A stretch of 64,000 nucleotides of DNA from an uncultured Desulfocapsa sp. (GTDB taxonomy: Bacteria; Desulfobacterota; Desulfobulbia; Desulfobulbales; Desulfocapsaceae), in NCBI GenBank assembly GCA_947311475.1, contig CAMZLK010000042.1, positions 1-64,000 on the forward strand, given 5' to 3'. Below are positions 34,391 to 43,993 of the stretch, one piece after another; the stretch's first letter is position 1, and each line of letters begins with the position of its first letter. The translations under genes and the position numbers were made by a program. The notes beneath the pieces are model-generated. The model searched no databases. It was given only the letters and a program-made list of their open reading frames with translations, and was not told where the DNA came from.

Positions 34391-35608
34391 ATGAATAGTG
34401 GAGATACCGCATTTATGCTCATTGCGACAGCGATGGTAATGCTAATGACGCCAGGATTGGCTCTTTTTTACAGTGGTTTGGTACGCAGTAAAAATGTACT
34501 TTCAACCACCATGCAGAGTTTCGTCTGTTTGGGCGTAATCACAATTGTTTGGGTATTGTACGGATACTCCATGGCTTTTGGACCTGATGTCGGTCATTTT
34601 GTAGGAAATCTGGATTTTGCAGGGCTGAAAAATGTGGGGCTAACACCGGGGCCTTATTCCGATACTATCCCGGATCTGCTTTTCTGTGCATTTCAGTTGA
34701 TGTTTGCCATCATAACACCTGCCTTAATCACTGGCGCAATCGCAGAACGAATGAAGTTTTCTGCATACCTGCTTTTTATCGTCTTCTGGGCAACCTTTGT
34801 TTATTTTCCTGTTTGTCACTGGGTTTGGGGACAGGGCGGATGGCTTGGCCAGATGGGTGCTCTTGATTTTGCCGGTGGGACTGTAATCCATATTAACTCT
34901 GGGGCTGCGGCACTTGTTGCCTGCCTTATGCTTGGTAAACGAAAAGGGTATGGACGTGATGCAATGCATCCTCACAGTCTTCCGTTAACTGTGCTTGGTG
35001 CAGGTTTGCTCTGGTTTGGCTGGTTTGGATTCAACGCCGGATCTGCATTGTCTGCAGGCCCTACTGCTGTACTTGCTCTTATGACCACACAGGTGGCAAC
35101 CGGAGCAGGACTTCTGGCATGGGTACTTGCTGAGTGGAAAATCCAAGGGAAACCAACAATTCTTGGTGCAGCATCGGGAGCCCTTGCAGGCTTGGTTGCA
35201 ATTACACCGGGTGCCGGTTTTGTGAGCCCGATTTCAGCAATGATTATTGGCGGAGTGGCAGGTGTTCTTTGCTATGCAGCAGTTGTCGCTAAAGGAAAGT
35301 TCGGCTATGATGATTCTCTTGATGTTGTTGGTATTCATGGTGTTGGCGGATTGTGGGGGGCACTTGCCACAGGTCTTTTTGCTTCCACTGCCGCAAATCC
35401 CGATGGAGCAAATGGCCTTTTCTTTGGAAATGCCGGGCAATTCGCCGTGCAAGCCATTGGTGCAGGAGCTGCAATTGCCTATTCTGTGGTATTGACCTTT
35501 ATTATCTTAAAAGTGATAGAGTTGACTGTTGGTCTTCGTGTAGAAATTGAAGACGAGACACAAGGTTTGGACGTTACATCACATGGAGAAGTAGGATACA
35601 GTATGTAA
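34391..35608 (+). CDS. amt: Ammonium transporter Amt, second copy
   Basis: 405 aa, ATG preceded by AAGGAGTAGGGA. Clearly a paralogue of the first copy (TPGLALFYSGLVRSKNVLSTTM, FAGGTVIHINSGAAAL, DVVGIHGVGGLWGAL). Located directly before the PII gene, so probably the copy controlled by it. The two proteins may differ in affinity or regulation. Confidence 0.95.
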   Translation: MNSGDTAFMLIATAMVMLMTPGLALFYSGLVRSKNVLSTTMQSFVCLGVITIVWVLYGYSMAFGPDVGHFVGNLDFAGLKNVGLTPGPYSDTIPDLLFCAFQLMFAIITPALITGAIAERMKFSAYLLFIVFWATFVYFPVCHWVWGQGGWLGQMGALDFAGGTVIHINSGAAALVACLMLGKRKGYGRDAMHPHSLPLTVLGAGLLWFGWFGFNAGSALSAGPTAVLALMTTQVATGAGLLAWVLAEWKIQGKPTILGAASGALAGLVAITPGAGFVSPISAMIIGGVAGVLCYAAVVAKGKFGYDDSLDVVGIHGVGGLWGALATGLFASTAANPDGANGLFFGNAGQFAVQAIGAGAAIAYSVVLTFIILKVIELTVGLRVEIEDETQGLDVTSHGEVGYSM

Positions 35609-35640
35609 GCATTCCCATTCGGGATATACTATGAAATTAG

Positions 35641-35988
<348 letters not shown>

Positions 35989-36016
35989 GCGGAAGTAGCA
36001 GCCAGGTTTTATATAT

Positions 36017-38578
36017 ATGTCAAAACTTCGTGCCCAAAGAGAAACTCTAGAGGAACTGTGGACAAAGGGTCTGAGTGGTCAGGCCCTTTTATCAGAACAG
36101 AGCCGTTTAGCTGATGAATTCATTGTCCAGCAATTCGATACTGTGGCAGATGCAGCCACCACAGATTCAGTGGCACTCGTTGCCCTTGGAGGATATGGCC
36201 GGAGTGAGCTGTTTCCCTACTCTGATATTGATCTTCTGATTCTTTTTCGTGAAGATGCGAAAGAGGAAATGGAAAAGGTCGCTAATGCGGTGCTATATCC
36301 GCTTTGGGATACAGGGCTTGATGTCGGGCATGGCGTTCGTACTGTTGAGGAATCTTTAAATTTTGCAAAAGAGGATTTCTTTTTTCAGGTTGCCATGCTT
36401 GACGCTCGCTTACTTACAGGTTCTGAGACTCTTTTTGAGGAACTGCTTAAACGTTATAAGAAAGATTTCATAGAAGGTTCGCGTGATGAATTTGTTCATG
36501 CCATGAAATCGTTTCGCGCGGAGCGTAGAAAGAAATATGGAAGTCATAGCTATCTGCTTGAACCAAATATAAAAGAAAGCAAAGGTGGAATGCGTGATAT
36601 CCAGGCCATGCTCTGGACGGCCATTGTTGTCTTTGGTTTGCCGGATCTTGAGGCGATCGCCAATGCCGGAATTCTTCAGGAAGATGAAAAAACAGCTTTT
36701 ATTGAATCCTGGAATATGCTCAGCAGGGTGAGAAATCGTCTTCACTATATCAGCCGCAGAAAAAATGATCAGCTCTATTTTGAGCAACAGGAACAAGTTG
36801 CTGAAGCGTTTGATTATAAAAATAGAGGTGGGGTTCTTGGTGTTGAAAATTTTATGCGGGATCTGTATGGACATCTTCAGGTAATTGCAGTAACCACCGA
36901 TCTCTTTTTTGATCATGTGGATGATGTACTTGGTTTTGCAGGTAAAGTTGGAGATACCGATAGGATTGTTGAGAACGGGGTTGAGATTCGCAATAATCGT
37001 ATCCACCTAACAGCTTCGAAAACAGAAATTGCTGCCAGGCCCTACCTCCTGATGCGCTGTTTTCTGGCTTCTGCAAAAACCGGCTTACCTATTCATCACA
37101 GAACACGAAAATTAGTGACCAGTAAGCTTGATCTGATCACTGATAAGCACCGTTGTTCGGTAAGAATGTCCCGGCCTTTTTTTGAAATACTTGAATCCGG
37201 GAAAAATATCCTAACGGTTCTCGAGGTGATGCTTGAGACAGGCTTACTCTCAGCGTACATTCCCGAATTTTCCCGTATTGAGTCTCTGGTTCAGCATGAT
37301 GTCTATCATATTTACACAGTGGATCGTCATTTATTACAGAGTGTTGTTGAGTTGAGAGAGGCCGCAGAGAGTGAAGAGGCTGTGTTCCAAAGCATCGCAT
37401 CACCGCATGTTTTATACCTTGCAACTTTGTTCCATGATATCGGGAAAGGAACAGGAAAAGACCATTCCCAAATGGGGGCAGAGATGATAGGTCCCATTGG
37501 GCGGCGTTTAGGGCTCAATGAGTCGGAATGTTCCTGTCTTGCATTTGTTGTTCGCTATCATCTCTTTATGCCGGAAAGTGCGTTGCGCAGAGATCTAAAT
37601 GATGAACTCTTCATTAAGCGCTGTGCCGAAAAAATAGAAGATACTGAACGTCTGGCAATGCTGTATCTGATTTCAGTTGCAGATTCTCATGCCACAGGAC
37701 CATCTGCGTGGAGTGACTGGAAGGGAATGCTTCTTTATGAAATGTATATGAAGGTTCATCCCTATCTCCAGCTTGCAACTCCTGGAGATGCGGTGCATCA
37801 GATGGATCAGGGAGTGGAATGGCTCCGTGATCAAGTGGATCTTTTACTGGCCCAAGAGAAGGGCGATCATTTTTCAACAGAGGCGTTACCCGCCGATTAT
37901 TTATTAAGCTTTACTCCGGAGGCAGTTGCTGGGCATCTTAGAATGCATCAGGAGCATTTTAAGGTTTTACAGCAAAAGGCTTTAATCTTCCCGCAGAAAT
38001 TACAATCGCAATGGTCACTTCTTGTAATGTCTCAGGATAAAAGTGGACTGCTTGCCAAGATTTGTGGTGTGTTGAGTTTGCATAACCTTTCAGTACTCAA
38101 TGCCCAGATCTTTACCTGGAAAGATGGAAGTGCTGTTGATGTGCTCGATGTGCGTCCCGAGGGGGGAGTGCTTTATGAAGAAAAAGATTGGCAGGCAGTA
38201 AACGACGATTTGAATTTGGCCCTGAACCATCGCCTTGGTCTCGGGCACAGATTACATAAAAAATGGTCATCAGGAATTGGACGTCGAAAGTTTCCTGCCG
38301 GAAACAGTGAGACACGGGTTGTTATCGATAATGACGACTCAGAGAAGTACACCGTTGTTGAGGTTTACTCAACAGATAGTCCCGGACAGTTATATCGCAT
38401 AACGCAAACCCTGGCAGATTTTGGGATTAATATTTATCGTGCGTATATCGCAACGGAAGTAGAACAGTTGATTGATGTTTTTTACGTACTCGATAGCCAC
38501 GGGAAAAAGGTCTTGGATCCATCATTTATTAAAGAATTGCATGATGGCCTTTTGTATGGAATCGAGAATAGAACCTAG
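36017..38578 (+). CDS. glnD: [Protein-PII] uridylyltransferase/uridylyl-removing enzyme
   Basis: 853 aa. Nucleotidyltransferase domain with GGYGRSELFPYSDIDLLIL (about 60-78), an HD domain with LFHDIGKGTGKDHSQMGAEM (about 474-493), and two C-terminal ACT domains (about 675 on, VMSQDKSGLLAKICGVLS, and about 775 on, VVEVYSTDSPGQLYRITQTL). Modifies PII according to glutamine. Placement 28 nt after the PII gene suggests one transcript. Confidence 0.95.
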   Translation: MSKLRAQRETLEELWTKGLSGQALLSEQSRLADEFIVQQFDTVADAATTDSVALVALGGYGRSELFPYSDIDLLILFREDAKEEMEKVANAVLYPLWDTGLDVGHGVRTVEESLNFAKEDFFFQVAMLDARLLTGSETLFEELLKRYKKDFIEGSRDEFVHAMKSFRAERRKKYGSHSYLLEPNIKESKGGMRDIQAMLWTAIVVFGLPDLEAIANAGILQEDEKTAFIESWNMLSRVRNRLHYISRRKNDQLYFEQQEQVAEAFDYKNRGGVLGVENFMRDLYGHLQVIAVTTDLFFDHVDDVLGFAGKVGDTDRIVENGVEIRNNRIHLTASKTEIAARPYLLMRCFLASAKTGLPIHHRTRKLVTSKLDLITDKHRCSVRMSRPFFEILESGKNILTVLEVMLETGLLSAYIPEFSRIESLVQHDVYHIYTVDRHLLQSVVELREAAESEEAVFQSIASPHVLYLATLFHDIGKGTGKDHSQMGAEMIGPIGRRLGLNESECSCLAFVVRYHLFMPESALRRDLNDELFIKRCAEKIEDTERLAMLYLISVADSHATGPSAWSDWKGMLLYEMYMKVHPYLQLATPGDAVHQMDQGVEWLRDQVDLLLAQEKGDHFSTEALPADYLLSFTPEAVAGHLRMHQEHFKVLQQKALIFPQKLQSQWSLLVMSQDKSGLLAKICGVLSLHNLSVLNAQIFTWKDGSAVDVLDVRPEGGVLYEEKDWQAVNDDLNLALNHRLGLGHRLHKKWSSGIGRRKFPAGNSETRVVIDNDDSEKYTVVEVYSTDSPGQLYRITQTLADFGINIYRAYIATEVEQLIDVFYVLDSHGKKVLDPSFIKELHDGLLYGIENRT

Positions 38579-39028
38579 AGTTTGGGCAAAATGCCTATTC
38601 TCGAACAAGCCCCTGGCTGGAATGTTACAATTATGTAGATAAAATGTTTTTCATTGAGATTTTCTCTTAACATGGTAATGAGAAGTGGTTTTTTCTTTTG
38701 CTTGAAACGATGATGTGCACATGGAATCACGTTTGTGATTTTCATTAAAAGCAGCTCCTCTGTTAGAAAATCGTTGTGTTTCAATGTATACCGATGCGAT
38801 TTGGGATAAATAATAAAACTGTCGAATTCAATCCGAATCCTTGTACGTTGACACGAATATGATTGTTACAAGGTGTGATTAGGCTGGTGATCATTTCTTT
38901 TCATGATGGTTGGTATTTATATATGTTAAAAGTTGTTTGAGTTGATTGAGAAATAACTTTGCTCTGGTTTTTTTAGCGAAGTACTTTTTTTGATCCCATA
39001 GGAACCCAGAAATTAAAAGGAGTTTACA
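38579..39028. other. Intergenic stretch between glnD and glutamine synthetase
   Basis: About 450 bp without a supported gene. TCGAGAATAG at the end of glnD can pair with CTATTCTCGA just downstream. I looked for a -24/-12 promoter before the synthetase gene and did not find a convincing one. Confidence 0.45.
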
Positions 39029-41209
39029 ATGAGTGGAAGTAATGCCCGTGAACAAGCGATATTTGAAATTACTAATCGTAATGCAACCCCGGTAAGCAAG
39101 CGCAAGACGCTTGATAAAATTTGGGCAAGCGATGTTTTTACCTTGACCAAAATGGAAGAGGCTTTATCCAAAAAGGCCTACAAGGCGATGAAAAACACCA
39201 TGGAAACCGGTGCTCCGCTAGATCCTCAAGTGGCAGACAGTGTTGCCGCTGCCATGAAAGATTGGGCTATTTCACAAGGGGCGGATTACTTTTCACACAT
39301 TTTTTATCCTCTCACTGGCTTCACAGCTGAAAAACATGATGGTTTTATTCTGTCTGAATCCAATGGCAAGGCCATTACCGAGTTTAATGGCGGTCTGCTT
39401 ATCAAAGGTGAGCCGGATGGATCATCTTTTCCCAATGGCGGTATTCGCCAAACCAATGCGGCCCGTGGCTATACTGCCTGGGATCCGACCAGCCCGGCCT
39501 ATATCCTCAAGACCAGAAACGGCGCCACCCTTTGTATTCCAAGTATTTTTATCTCATGGACCGGCGAGTCCATGGATAAGAAGGTTCCCCTGCTTCGCTC
39601 CAATGCAGCAATGAATGCAGCAGCCACCAAGGTTTTGAAAAAAGTCGGTGAAAGAAATGTAGCGCCTCTTAATTCAAGCTGTGGTGCTGAGCAGGAATAC
39701 TTTTTGGTTGATGAAAATTTTGCCAGTCTGCGCCCGGATCTTTTGCTCACCGGCCGTACATTGTTTGGTGCAGCTCCCGCCAAAGGGCAGGAATTTGACG
39801 ACCATTATTTTGGTACCATTGCTGATCGTGTTCTGCTTTTTATGCAGGAAGTTGAAGAAAAACTCTATCGTCTGGGTATTCCGGCAAAAACCCGTCATAA
39901 TGAAGTTGCTCCAGGCCAGTTTGAAATTGCGCCCTATTTTGAAGCGGCTAATGTGGCCGCTGATCATCAGCAGATGTTAATGACTGTCCTGAAGAGCACT
40001 GCCAAGCGGCACGGTTTTGCCTGTCTGCTTCACGAAAAACCATTTGCCGGTATTAATGGATCTGGTAAGCATGTTAACTGGTCTGTTGGTAACTCCACCC
40101 AGGGTAATTTGCTTGATCCGGGTGATAAGCCAAACCAGAATCTCAATTTTCTACTTTTCTGCGGTGCGGTTATTCGTGGTGTACATCTCTATGGACCTCT
40201 TCTTCGTGCTGTGGTTGCCTCTGCCGGTAACGATCACCGTCTGGGAGCCAACGAAGCGCCCCCTGCAATTCTTTCGGTCTATCTCGGTTCGCAGATTGAA
40301 GGTGTTTTCGATCAGATTGCTAAAGGAAAACTGGATGGTTGTGATGAAAGTGGCTTGATGGATCTGGGGCTGTCTCAGATCATTCCATTTGTTAAGGATG
40401 CGGGTGACCGGAACCGGACTTCCCCCTTTGCTTTTACTGGTAACCGTTTTGAGTTCCGTGCTGTTGGTTCTGATCAGTCTGTTGCCGGATCTCTAACAGC
40501 GATGAACACCATGCTGGCCGATTCTCTGAACTGGATGGCAGATGAGCTTGATAAAGCGATTGAAGGCAAGAGCAATGCCGCTATCCGTGCTGGTGTTATC
40601 AAGGTTCTTAAGAAAATAATGAAATCTCACGGTGCTGTCGTCTTCGGTGGTGACGGTTATTCTGCAGAATGGCACAAAGAGGCTGTTGAAAAACGAGGCT
40701 TGGCAAATCTGCCAACAACAGCTGATGCTTTGCCTGCCCTTCGGGATAAGAAGGTCGTTCAGCTCTTCGAAAGCACGGGTGTTCTTTCTCCTGTTGAGCT
40801 TGAAGCCCGTTTTGAGGTTGATGCGGAAATCTATCTTCTTAAGATTGCTGTGGAATCTAAGCTTGTTGTCAGCATGGCCGTCAAGACTATTTATCCTGTT
40901 GCAACGGCTTACCTGCTAGAGCTGGCTCAGGCAGCTTCAGCAGCAGCCGAAATTGGTGTTGGATTTGATAAAGCTCTGGCAAAAAGCATTGCTGCCAACA
41001 TCAAGGCCATGATGAAAGCCGTTGACAAACTGAAAAAGGCAATGGCCAAGGACAATTTTAAATCCGTTGAAGAACATATGCAGTTCTGCGCTGGTGACAT
41101 CCGCAGTTTAATGGATGAAGTTCGCACATATGTTGATGCTCTTGAAGCTGAAGTAGCTGATGATTTTTGGCCACTTCCTACTTACCAGGAAATGCTGTTC
41201 ATTAAATAG
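39029..41209 (+). CDS. glnN: Glutamine synthetase type III
   Basis: 726 aa, the size of GSIII and far larger than GSI. Typical blocks: FPNGGIRQTNAARGYTAWDP, SCGAEQEYFLVDE, KTRHNEVAPGQFEIAPYFE, INGSGKHVNWSVG and NRFEFRAVGSDQSVAGS. Makes glutamine from glutamate and ammonium. ATG preceded by AAAAGGAG. The nearby amt, PII and glnD genes make this a nitrogen-assimilation block. Confidence 0.95.
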   Translation: MSGSNAREQAIFEITNRNATPVSKRKTLDKIWASDVFTLTKMEEALSKKAYKAMKNTMETGAPLDPQVADSVAAAMKDWAISQGADYFSHIFYPLTGFTAEKHDGFILSESNGKAITEFNGGLLIKGEPDGSSFPNGGIRQTNAARGYTAWDPTSPAYILKTRNGATLCIPSIFISWTGESMDKKVPLLRSNAAMNAAATKVLKKVGERNVAPLNSSCGAEQEYFLVDENFASLRPDLLLTGRTLFGAAPAKGQEFDDHYFGTIADRVLLFMQEVEEKLYRLGIPAKTRHNEVAPGQFEIAPYFEAANVAADHQQMLMTVLKSTAKRHGFACLLHEKPFAGINGSGKHVNWSVGNSTQGNLLDPGDKPNQNLNFLLFCGAVIRGVHLYGPLLRAVVASAGNDHRLGANEAPPAILSVYLGSQIEGVFDQIAKGKLDGCDESGLMDLGLSQIIPFVKDAGDRNRTSPFAFTGNRFEFRAVGSDQSVAGSLTAMNTMLADSLNWMADELDKAIEGKSNAAIRAGVIKVLKKIMKSHGAVVFGGDGYSAEWHKEAVEKRGLANLPTTADALPALRDKKVVQLFESTGVLSPVELEARFEVDAEIYLLKIAVESKLVVSMAVKTIYPVATAYLLELAQAASAAAEIGVGFDKALAKSIAANIKAMMKAVDKLKKAMAKDNFKSVEEHMQFCAGDIRSLMDEVRTYVDALEAEVADDFWPLPTYQEMLFIK

Positions 41210-41238
41210 TATTTTTTATAATATTTTCTTTACGATTT

Positions 41239-41267
41239 AAAAAAGGTCGCTTCGGCGACCTTTTTTT
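41239..41267 (+). terminator. Terminator of the glutamine synthetase gene
   Basis: AAAAAGGTCGC pairs with GCGACCTTTTT around a TTCG tetraloop, with a T7 tail. A strong canonical structure. Confidence 0.93.
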
Positions 41268-41456
41268 ATTGCGTAGCGAGAAGGATTGCCCCAGGGGAGT
41301 TCTATTTATAAAGTAATCCGGTGAGATGCTTCACTGGCTTGCTTATTGTTAGCAAGTGTTTGTTGCATCAACTTTAGGTGAAAGGTACTATCTGGAAAAG
41401 CTCAGTCGTCCATGTGGCCCTGCAGTGTTGTATTTTTTTTCCTTAATATTATGTGG

Positions 41457-42059
41457 CTAACGAAGAATAACACCTCTTTCCCGCAGCTCATCAATTATCA
41501 CATTGACACATTCACGCAAGGGACGTGTGCCAGTGTTCAGCTCAATGTCTGGACTTTCAGGTATTTCGTATGGAGAAGAAATTCCTGTGTAGTTTTTAAT
41601 TTCACCAGCTCGTGCCTTTTTGTACAATCCTTTCACATCACGTGCTTCACAGATTTCGAGTGGGCAGTTGCAATAGACTTCTATAAGGTTATCGGCACCG
41701 ATTATTTCCTGAACATGTTCTCGATCAGTTTTTAACGGTGAGATAAAGGCTGTTAGTGAGATAACCCCAGCGTCCAGAAAAAGATTGATCATTTCAGCAA
41801 TGCGACGCATATTTTCACTGCGATCGTCAATGCTGAAACCAAGGTCACCACATAAGCCGTGACGCACATTGTCACCATCAAAAACGTATGTTCTGCATCC
41901 CATAAGGTGCAGGCGCTCTTCAACGGCATGGGCAAGGGTGGATTTTCCTGAACCGGATAGGCCGGTAAACCAGAGATTAATGCTCATATGGCCGTTCAGA
42001 GTTTCTCGGCGTGGACGGCTGACAGCAGCACGTTGTCTGATTACATTGGAAGATTTCAT
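41457..42059 (-). CDS. cysC: Adenylylsulfate kinase
   Basis: 200 aa. P-loop FTGLSGSGKSTLA, then DGDNVRHGLCGDLGFSIDDRSEN and the conserved KGLYKKARAGEIKNYTGISS. Phosphorylates APS to PAPS. In an organism that uses APS for dissimilation this is likely for assimilatory or sulfonation use. No cysD/N partner is adjacent; galU follows upstream on the same strand. Confidence 0.94.
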   Translation of the reverse strand: MKSSNVIRQRAAVSRPRRETLNGHMSINLWFTGLSGSGKSTLAHAVEERLHLMGCRTYVFDGDNVRHGLCGDLGFSIDDRSENMRRIAEMINLFLDAGVISLTAFISPLKTDREHVQEIIGADNLIEVYCNCPLEICEARDVKGLYKKARAGEIKNYTGISSPYEIPESPDIELNTGTRPLRECVNVIIDELRERGVILR

Positions 42060-42096
42060 TCGTATTGTGGGCTGGGAGTTAAAGGGGAAAAAATAA

Positions 42097-42963
42097 TCAG
42101 CAAAACATCTTTTGTAAATAAGGCAGCAAGGTATCTTTTATTTCCGGATGCTCAAGGGCAAATGCCAAATTAGCCATTTGAAAGCCGGCTTTATCTCCAC
42201 AGTCAAAACGGGTTCCTTCAAAGCGAAAACCAAAAATTGGTTGTTCAGTCAAAAGTTGTGACATGGCATCTGTGAGTTGGATTTCGCCGCCAGCTCCTTT
42301 TCCCTGTTCGCCCAAGATATTAAAAATCCGCGGAGTTAGGATGTATCTGCCAATTACAGCCATGTTAGATGGTGCCTCATCCGCGGGTGGCTTTTCTACC
42401 ATTCCATTTACACGAAAAGTCTGCTCTGATGTTTGGTCAGCATCAAGGATACCATATCTCGAGGTTTCCTCTTTAGGAACCTCAATTACCGCGACGGTAG
42501 AAGCTCTCAGCCGATCGAATTCTTTTACCATCTGATGCAGAACAGGTGTCTCACTTTTGATGAGATCATCGGCCAGAAGAACCGCAAAGGGTTCATCTCC
42601 TACAATGTCCCTTGCGCACCATATAGCATGGCCAAGGCCTAAGGGCTCGCTCTGTCGGGTATAAATGATGGTGCCTGACTCAGGAACAAGTGATTCGACC
42701 TCTTTTAATAATTCTATTTTCTGGCGCTGTCTAAGCGTTTCTTCCAGTTGAAAAGAGCGATCAAAATGATTCTCCAGAGCGCCCTTACCGCTGCCTGTAA
42801 CAAATATTAGTTGTTCGATTCCTGATGCTAATGCCTCTTCAACGGCATATTGGATTAGAGGCTTATCAACAACCGGAAGCATTTCTTTGGGCATAGCTTT
42901 GGTTGCAGGAAGAAAACGGGTACCAAGCCCTGCTACTGGGAAGACAGCTTTTTTTACTTTCAT
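42097..42963 (-). CDS. galU: UTP-glucose-1-phosphate uridylyltransferase
   Basis: 288 aa from ATG 42963; a longer ORF would start inside repeat A. VFPVAGLGTRFLPATKAMPKEML nucleotide site, FVTGSGKGALENHFD, LGLGHAIWCA and CGDKAGFQMANL are typical. Makes UDP-glucose for polysaccharides. Divergent from rfbC across a repeat A copy. Confidence 0.94.
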   Translation of the reverse strand: MKVKKAVFPVAGLGTRFLPATKAMPKEMLPVVDKPLIQYAVEEALASGIEQLIFVTGSGKGALENHFDRSFQLEETLRQRQKIELLKEVESLVPESGTIIYTRQSEPLGLGHAIWCARDIVGDEPFAVLLADDLIKSETPVLHQMVKEFDRLRASTVAVIEVPKEETSRYGILDADQTSEQTFRVNGMVEKPPADEAPSNMAVIGRYILTPRIFNILGEQGKGAGGEIQLTDAMSQLLTEQPIFGFRFEGTRFDCGDKAGFQMANLAFALEHPEIKDTLLPYLQKMFC

Positions 42964-43005
42964 TTGGATGCCTGAGATATGTGAATATTTATGGTACTTA
43001 TGTTT

Positions 43006-43176
43006 GATGGCGTCGTAAAAACTCTTCATCTGCTTCGTTGCTACATTTTTTGTTTAATTTCAATGTACTTTAGTACGCCGAAATTAAACAAAAAATGTGC
43101 GCCTCGCATATGAAGCTTTTCGAAGTCTGCGCTATCTACTCAGCCATCGGGATTTTAATCTTTTCACGAGTGTATC
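43006..43176 (+). repeat. Family A MITE copy filling the galU-rfbC divergent region
   Basis: Bounded by GATGGCGTCGTAAAAAC and TCACGAGTGTATC. It carries the insert CTTTTCGAAGTCTGCGCTAT, shared with the copy at 49295. The 171-bp element takes up most of the 217-bp gap and ends 4 nt before the rfbC ATG. No target duplication was found here. Confidence 0.85.
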
Positions 43177-43180
43177 AATT

Positions 43181-43726
43181 ATGAAAGTCACTAAAACAGC
43201 AATTCCTGAAGTACTTCTGGTTGAACCGACTGTGTTCGGGGATGATCGGGGATTTTTCTACGAAAGTTATAATGCAAAAGAATGGCAGGAGCAAACTGGA
43301 TTGCAAACCAGTTTTGTTCAGGATAATCATTCACGTTCTGCAAAAAATGTACTTCGTGGTATTCATTACCAGATCAAGCAGGCACAGGGAAAACTTGTAC
43401 GAGTGGTTGTTGGAGAAGTCTTTGATGTAGCAGTTGATTTGCGGAAGAGCTCTCCTACCTTTGGTCAATGGGTTGGGGAGCGTTTAAGTGCGGAGAATAA
43501 GAAAAGCTTATGGGTACCGGAAGGTTTTGGACACGGCTTTCTTGTCCTTTCCGAGTTTGCCGAGTTCCTGTACAGGACAACAAACTTTTATGCACCGGAA
43601 CATGAGCGCGGTCTTGCCTGGAATGATTCTTCAATTGATATTGACTGGCCCCTTGATGGTCCTCCTCTTCTTTCGGAAAAAGATGCAAAGGCCACAGTAT
43701 TCAGCAAGGCTGAATATTACGAATAA
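43181..43726 (+). CDS. rfbC: dTDP-4-dehydrorhamnose 3,5-epimerase
   Basis: 181 aa from ATG 43181; the upstream ORF extension is repeat A. RmlC blocks FGDDRGFFYESYN, VLRGIHYQ (catalytic His), KLVRVVVGEVFDVAVDLR and VPEGFGHGFLVLSE. No SD other than what the repeat end offers. Separated by 15 kb from rfbA-rfbD. Confidence 0.94.
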   Translation: MKVTKTAIPEVLLVEPTVFGDDRGFFYESYNAKEWQEQTGLQTSFVQDNHSRSAKNVLRGIHYQIKQAQGKLVRVVVGEVFDVAVDLRKSSPTFGQWVGERLSAENKKSLWVPEGFGHGFLVLSEFAEFLYRTTNFYAPEHERGLAWNDSSIDIDWPLDGPPLLSEKDAKATVFSKAEYYE

Positions 43727-43759
43727 GAACCGTTTTGTATGATACAATACTGAAAAGGG

Positions 43760-43790
43760 CCTCGTTACACCGCTAAACAGTGCAACGAGG
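43760..43790. terminator. Hairpin after rfbC
   Basis: CCTCGTT pairs with AACGAGG and the inner CAC with GTG. No T tract follows, so termination is uncertain. Confidence 0.35.
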
Positions 43791-43805
43791 GATAATCAAT
43801 CGCAC

Positions 43806-43960
43806 ATAAGTGCCTTACTCCTGAAAAGCTGTAATAAAAAGTAGGTAGCGCAGACTCCGAGAAGATCAAAAGTGTTTCAAACTCAAATTATTAGCATAAG
43901 CGACAGATAGCGAACGAAGAGAGACCTTCGAGGCACTTTCTTGTGGTTTTTCCGCGTTAG
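43806..43960 (+). repeat. Family B repeat, long form
   Basis: Starts TAAGTGCCTTACTCC and ends GTGGTTTTTCCGCGTTAG. It includes the CAGATAGCGAACGAAGAGAG segment seen at 735 and 18798. It lies between the convergent rfbC and HdrB-like genes. Confidence 0.8.
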
Positions 43961-43993
43961 GAACTAATAAACAACAGCATTTATCTTCAATGG

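Noticed and set aside
39001-39028. Sigma-54 promoter directly before the glutamine synthetase gene
   Set aside because: Candidate GG and GC pairs in the region have wrong spacing.
43097-43180. Longer N-terminus of RfbC
   Set aside because: The segment is the translated end of a family A repeat; the same peptide (YEAFRSLRYLLSHRDFN) appears from the unrelated copy near 49383.
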